A stretch of DNA of 64,000 bases from NCBI GenBank assembly GCA_037576215.1, contig JBANDB010000012.1, positions 1 through 64,000 on the forward strand, read 5' to 3'. Shown here piece by piece: positions 60,130 through 64,000 of this stretch (within the stretch, counting starts at the first letter, position 1; each line of letters starts with the position of its first letter). A program made the translations under genes and the position numbers. Below the pieces are notes generated by a model that had not been told where the DNA came from, made no database searches, and was given only the letters and a program-made list of their open reading frames with translations. Source of the stretch: Armillaria gallica. Its lineage: Eukaryota > Basidiomycota > Agaricomycetes > Agaricales > Physalacriaceae.

Positions 60130-61480
60130 AAAGATTGGTATGTGGGAGGGCATCAAGGATGCAAGCTTGAGAAATACTATTACCCGAGATCAGCATCACT
60201 TGATCGTACGGAGTCGGTCCTATCAAAGGATTGAGTCTTCTCAAGGTCAAAGTGTAAGGCACGGGAGATTGCATCCTTTTAGAGGAGCTGGCTTCTAACC
60301 CACGAATACACCTCAGGTTTTCCCTTGGTGAATGGAATACTTATCAGAATGGAAAATTTAGTGGGAAAGTGGCACATGCCCACCTGAGCAAAATTAATTT
60401 TCGAGGCACAAGATGAATATCAGCGCCAGAGACCTCGCAGGGTTTTGTCCCTAGCACAGAAACAATTCATCAGCATACCGTCGAGAAAAGATCAACACGT
60501 ACGTTAAACAATAAGACGTGATCCCCGTTGTTCCCAAGCGCAAGGTCGAGGGATAAGCGTATATTTTGATCGGAAAACTAACACTGCACCCGAGTCTCCG
60601 GGAAATGTGAAAACATACAGAGGATTCCTGTTAATGTGTGCGCCTGTGATAGAATATAATACGGACAGTTAAACGTTAGTGCGAGTCCCACACTTCGAAG
60701 ATCTCCTCGTGAGCGTGAGTTTCTCACCTTCTGTTAATAGAAATCATCCCATACATAACTTCGGAGAAACTGTGGTCCCTTACTGAAAAGATAGATATTT
60801 GGAGGAACGAGTACCCATGTACCTAAGATATTTCAGCTCGTGCGGTCACAGTGGTGTGTGTGTCCAAACTAATGGTTAACGTCGAACGGGCCCGATAGCG
60901 TTGTAGGACGGATATGAACGACTGATCAATGTACGTACAGCGCGAATCCCCGCTCGTTCTGTATGCTGATCAACCTAAATGAAGTCCCCCAATCCGAATC
61001 AAATGATCATAGCGCTACGCATTGGACGAATGAGATCTCTTCACTCGGAACCGAAACATGCTGGCGTCCCCGAGGCTACCATATGATAATCTTGTTTAAC
61101 ATAGCGTTCTGCTTTGTTTGGTGTAACGGCAAACGGTGGGAGTCAAACGAACTTGTTTGTACATTGATACGTTGAGCTTGCTTCCTGCGCTGGCATGAAG
61201 AGACTGCAATGAATCGTGAACGGATACTTGCATGAATTTGGATTGACAGTAGGTTGCTAAACTCTAAATTGATACACGCGCCGGTTTTTGAGTCGGACGG
61301 ATGCAGTCGTTAGCGTCCTTACGACATAGAAGGGCAGGATGAGGAATGGAAACGGCAGGCGATAGAGATACACACGCACCTGGCTTATTTATCGTGTGGA
61401 CACTTGGATATTCTTCACGGCTTCGTTTTAGTTCAATTTGAGTCCCAGTATTTACAGTGAAACAAAGAAACACGGGAGAG
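60130..61480 (-). repeat. Dispersed repeat family R, copy 3 (inverted)
   Basis: The reverse complement follows R1 from about 36.99 to 37.95 kb with the clearest similarity of any R pair (around 61150-61330: CTGCATCCGTCCGAC, GTGTATCA..TTTAGAGTTTA, TCAATCCAAAT, CGTTCACGATTCATTG). It then jumps to the sequence equivalent to 46.8-47.05 kb of R2 and 42.2 kb of R1 (GATCAAGTGATGCTGATCTCGGG on the minus strand near 60200). It ends within about 10 bases of the stop codon of the membrane gene at 61486. Confidence 0.74.
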
Positions 61481-61485
61481 GCGGC

Positions 61486-62473
61486 TTAACAGAGAAGGAG
61501 ACCTTCCAGGAACAGTCGATCCTCACGACTCATATAAAAATAAAATGTATCCCCTTCGAGTAAAATAATTTTCATTGCAAAGGCCATCTCGACCGGAAAC
61601 TGAATGGCAATAGGTAAACATCCCCGGTCGCAATCATTCTGCAATAAAATTCTCCAGAGAACCCTCAGGTAGATTGACTGCGAGCTTCCAATGCCGACCC
61701 CTTCCCATTTGAGCATGTAAGGCAACCATACAGCTTCAAAGTAGTCGGGAGGCAAAGCGTAGCGCAGAATAACTTGACTAGCTCTCTTGACGTAATATTG
61801 GTCTGTCAGAAGGGAGAAGAATAATCAGATACAGACATTGAACAATGAATGTCGTGTAAAGAAGTATCACTACATTCACCACAAGATTAAACTGCGATGG
61901 TACTCAAGGAAACCATGCGAGATACCAATACAGCCTTAAAGCTTGAGTATTATGCTGATATTGACGGAAGGAGGGAATGTACGTGCAGAGGAAGACGAAT
62001 TGCGTGACCGATAGTAAGCGAGCCGAAAATAGAAGAGGCAGATCCGCTGCAGCCCCGGCATCTTCTGCTCCTTGGATCAAACCACGATGAGCTTGCTCAA
62101 TTTTCGACTGCACGAGCATTCCTTCAGTGAATTGTCACTTTACTTCGCGTTCTTCAGCATCTTCAGGCTTCGAGGTCAAAGAAGAATGGGCGCAGTGGGT
62201 ATATGCATGACTCTGCCAAACGGGAACCCGCTTAAGAGATTACCATCCTGATCCTTGTTTCAGCCGTGTTGGTCGTTTGCGATGTAGAGGCTAGTATCGC
62301 TTACATATGACAACCGTCTCGTCCTTTAGAGAAGCTTGATTGGTTTGAAAGCTCTGATTATCAGCTCTTCTGCGGTATAGCTTTCGACGGGTGCCTATCT
62401 CTCCTTCGTCGAGAATACCACGCTCGTCTCGGCGCTGCTCATAATCCTCGTACTCTAAAAATACACTCATCAT
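61486..62473 (-). CDS. Multi-exon membrane protein of unknown family
   Basis: Minus-strand exons 62230-62144, 62107-61983, 61941-61926, 61891-61837 and 61802-61486 join in one open frame of 199 residues. One exon is only 16 nt. The order is PVWQSH, KPEDAEERE, AHRGLIQGAEDAGAAADLP, LLFSARLLSVTQFVFLCT (membrane helix 1), FKAVLFNLVVNVVILLY (helix 2), YQYYVKRASQVILRYALP, FEAVWLPYMLKWEGVGIG, ILLQNDCDRGCLPIAIQFP and GDTFYFYMSREDRLFLEG. A 5' exon starting MMSVFLEYEDYEQRRDERG (62473-62305) is likely, but its splice leaves a 1-nt phase problem, so the N-terminus is unresolved or frameshifted. The four downstream junctions stay in frame with GT...AG signals, which argues for a real gene. Family not recognised. 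Confidence 0.62.
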
Positions 62474-64000
62474 GACCCGTGTGTGGTGGAGGACCCTACC
62501 TACCCACTAATCACGCGAATCACGGCTGTCTCTTCTAGGGATTCAATGCCTCTTTGCCTCATAATCCAAGAATTGCCCGATGTCCCCGGCTCTCTGGCTC
62601 TCACTGCAATTACCAGAGGCACGCTCCCAGCTCCAGGTTGAGCGCTCAGGACTCTTCGTCGTCTACTATGTTCTCCTCCGTCTTCATAGACATCATCGAC
62701 ACCCTTCTCGATCTTAGCTTGTCGAACATCAGTCTACAACCGATGCATGCATTGTTCAAAAATCCTAATATTCTGCAACAAAAGATGTAATATATGCGCT
62801 AATAAATGGTGGCTTCCAGATGCCAGCACATGTACACTTTTTATCAAGATAGGTACGTCCCAATGATCGTCTCCCTCAACTAATCTTGACAAGCACGCAA
62901 TGCAGACCTGTACATATATATATTTCACCGCCAAGGATAATCAGGCCCAGTTTCCTCACACATTCAATGATCAACGTGTGAAGCAGATTCCACGATCTCG
63001 AATCGTCGTCGGAATTGATTCACATACACGAGCTCCCCATCAAGAAAGACCGCGTGTCTCTCCTTCGAATATGAATGCAGTTTCTCGTTCATTTGAATAG
63101 CAGCCTGTGTACAGTGTTAGAGCGAGAGTATGCTGTCTCCCAGGGTCACTTCCTTGCCTTCACGCACCAAGTCGGACCAGCTCTGTTGTTTCCTCGACAC
63201 TATCTGCTCCTTGTTCGCGATCAATGAAAGGGCGAGGCTCATTATAAACTGTGTTTGCGAACAGACCCTATTTGAGAAGCGACGCGTTGGACCTCTGTGT
63301 GGCTTGATATTTAGGTAAACGAGATCTGTACACGACGGTTTCATCTGAGGTGGGTGTCTTCTCGATCATGGCAATCGAGCATGCTAACACATTACTTCCT
63401 TAGTCTCGCTCCTATCTCGTAGAGAAAACACTCAATGTTCAGTGTATCGCTGTCAAAGAGGGGAAGATTACTGAACACAGAGAGAGGTACGAGGACGGGC
63501 TCGTCTGACACCGATGGAGACATAGCTACTCGGCTTGTCTTCCTATATTCTCGAGCGGAATAGAACCTTGCACTTACTCCCCCCGATATCTGTGACTATG
63601 TGTATGCCACATTGGCATTATAAAAGCGCGTTCACTGTGTGATATCAATATACTGCGAGTCATGGAGGTCTGTGAGAGAACACCAGAACCCGGCCCGTGG
63701 ACGCGCGCGCACGTTCCGTGACAAGCCATGACGGTCACGCTCTTTCTCTTTTTCCAACACCATCGAGGTAGCCCTAGTAGTAGTAGAGGAAGAGCCGGCC
63801 TTCCATTCATTCCCGGTCAAGGCCATATTTCGAGAGGACGCTACAGACATTCAAAGGAAGGCATAGGGGACCGATCTCGCAACGGTCCGTTCAAGGTACG
63901 TTCTTCAGTCATCTGTAAGACATCGCCTCTAACCGCTCAGATTCACCCTCACAGCATATAGTCGTAGCGCGAGCTGCAGGACGACGATTGTTGGTATACT
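62474..64000. other. Window edge, no assignable gene
   Basis: Frames at 62554-62790, 63117-63344 (both strands) and 63574-63961 (both strands) lack motifs. The plus frame at 63728-63961 is Ser/Arg-rich. It could be part of a gene, but nothing here decides it. Confidence 0.4.

Noticed and set aside
1..64000. CRISPR arrays, bacterial operons, rRNA genes, biosynthetic clusters and intact transposases
   Set aside because: None was seen. The window is eukaryotic (telomere, spliceosomal introns), and no reverse transcriptase, integrase, polyketide or peptide synthetase motif was found. tRNA genes cannot be excluded without a covariance search.

Overview
The window begins at a chromosome end: about 20 CCCTAA units (1-120) abut the sequence directly. 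The organism looks like a basidiomycete, most likely an agaricomycete mushroom. The telomere unit is TTAGGG type, introns are about 35-75 nt with GT...AG ends, and exons can be tiny (5, 10 and 16 nt). The recognisable families (DUF6699, HET domain, Zn2Cys6 regulators with a split zinc knuckle, Git3-like GPCRs, low-complexity Ser proteins) are typical of that group. Gene density is low and many genes are broken, as expected of a subtelomere.

Layout. (i) 0-6 kb and 21.5-28 kb carry two diverged copies of one subtelomeric unit, called A and B here. They are direct repeats but in opposite order: telomere-A-B on the left and B'-A' on the right. Each A block keeps one intact DUF6699 ORF (3430-4275; 26813-27661), while the other exons in the blocks are decaying. 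(ii) Between the copies lie a short hypothetical ORF (6202-6615), a broken short-chain dehydrogenase (about 7986-8837), a two-exon membrane glycoprotein gene (9645-11479, minus), an 8 kb near-empty stretch, and a HET-domain gene (19704-21344) whose start looks damaged. (iii) 31.9-35.1 kb holds a broken membrane-protein gene convergent with a six-exon 7TM receptor (33750-35114, minus).

(iv) 36-62 kb is dominated by an old three-member repeat family, R1, R2 and R3. R3 is inverted. R1 contains an extra stretch of about 2.8 kb that holds a relic of the Ser-rich gene found intact at 57278-58021. (v) Within this part are a twelve-exon Zn2Cys6 transcription factor (51067-54211), the Ser-rich gene, and a multi-exon membrane protein of unknown family (61486-62473, minus) that ends next to R3.

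Functional picture. No pathway or cluster is evident. The intact genes point to signalling and recognition (GPCR, Zn2Cys6 factor, HET protein), to membrane or surface proteins, and to lineage-specific families. The rest is degenerate duplicated sequence. Exon coordinates were worked out by hand from splice signals and reading frame. Family names come from remembered motifs, not from a search.
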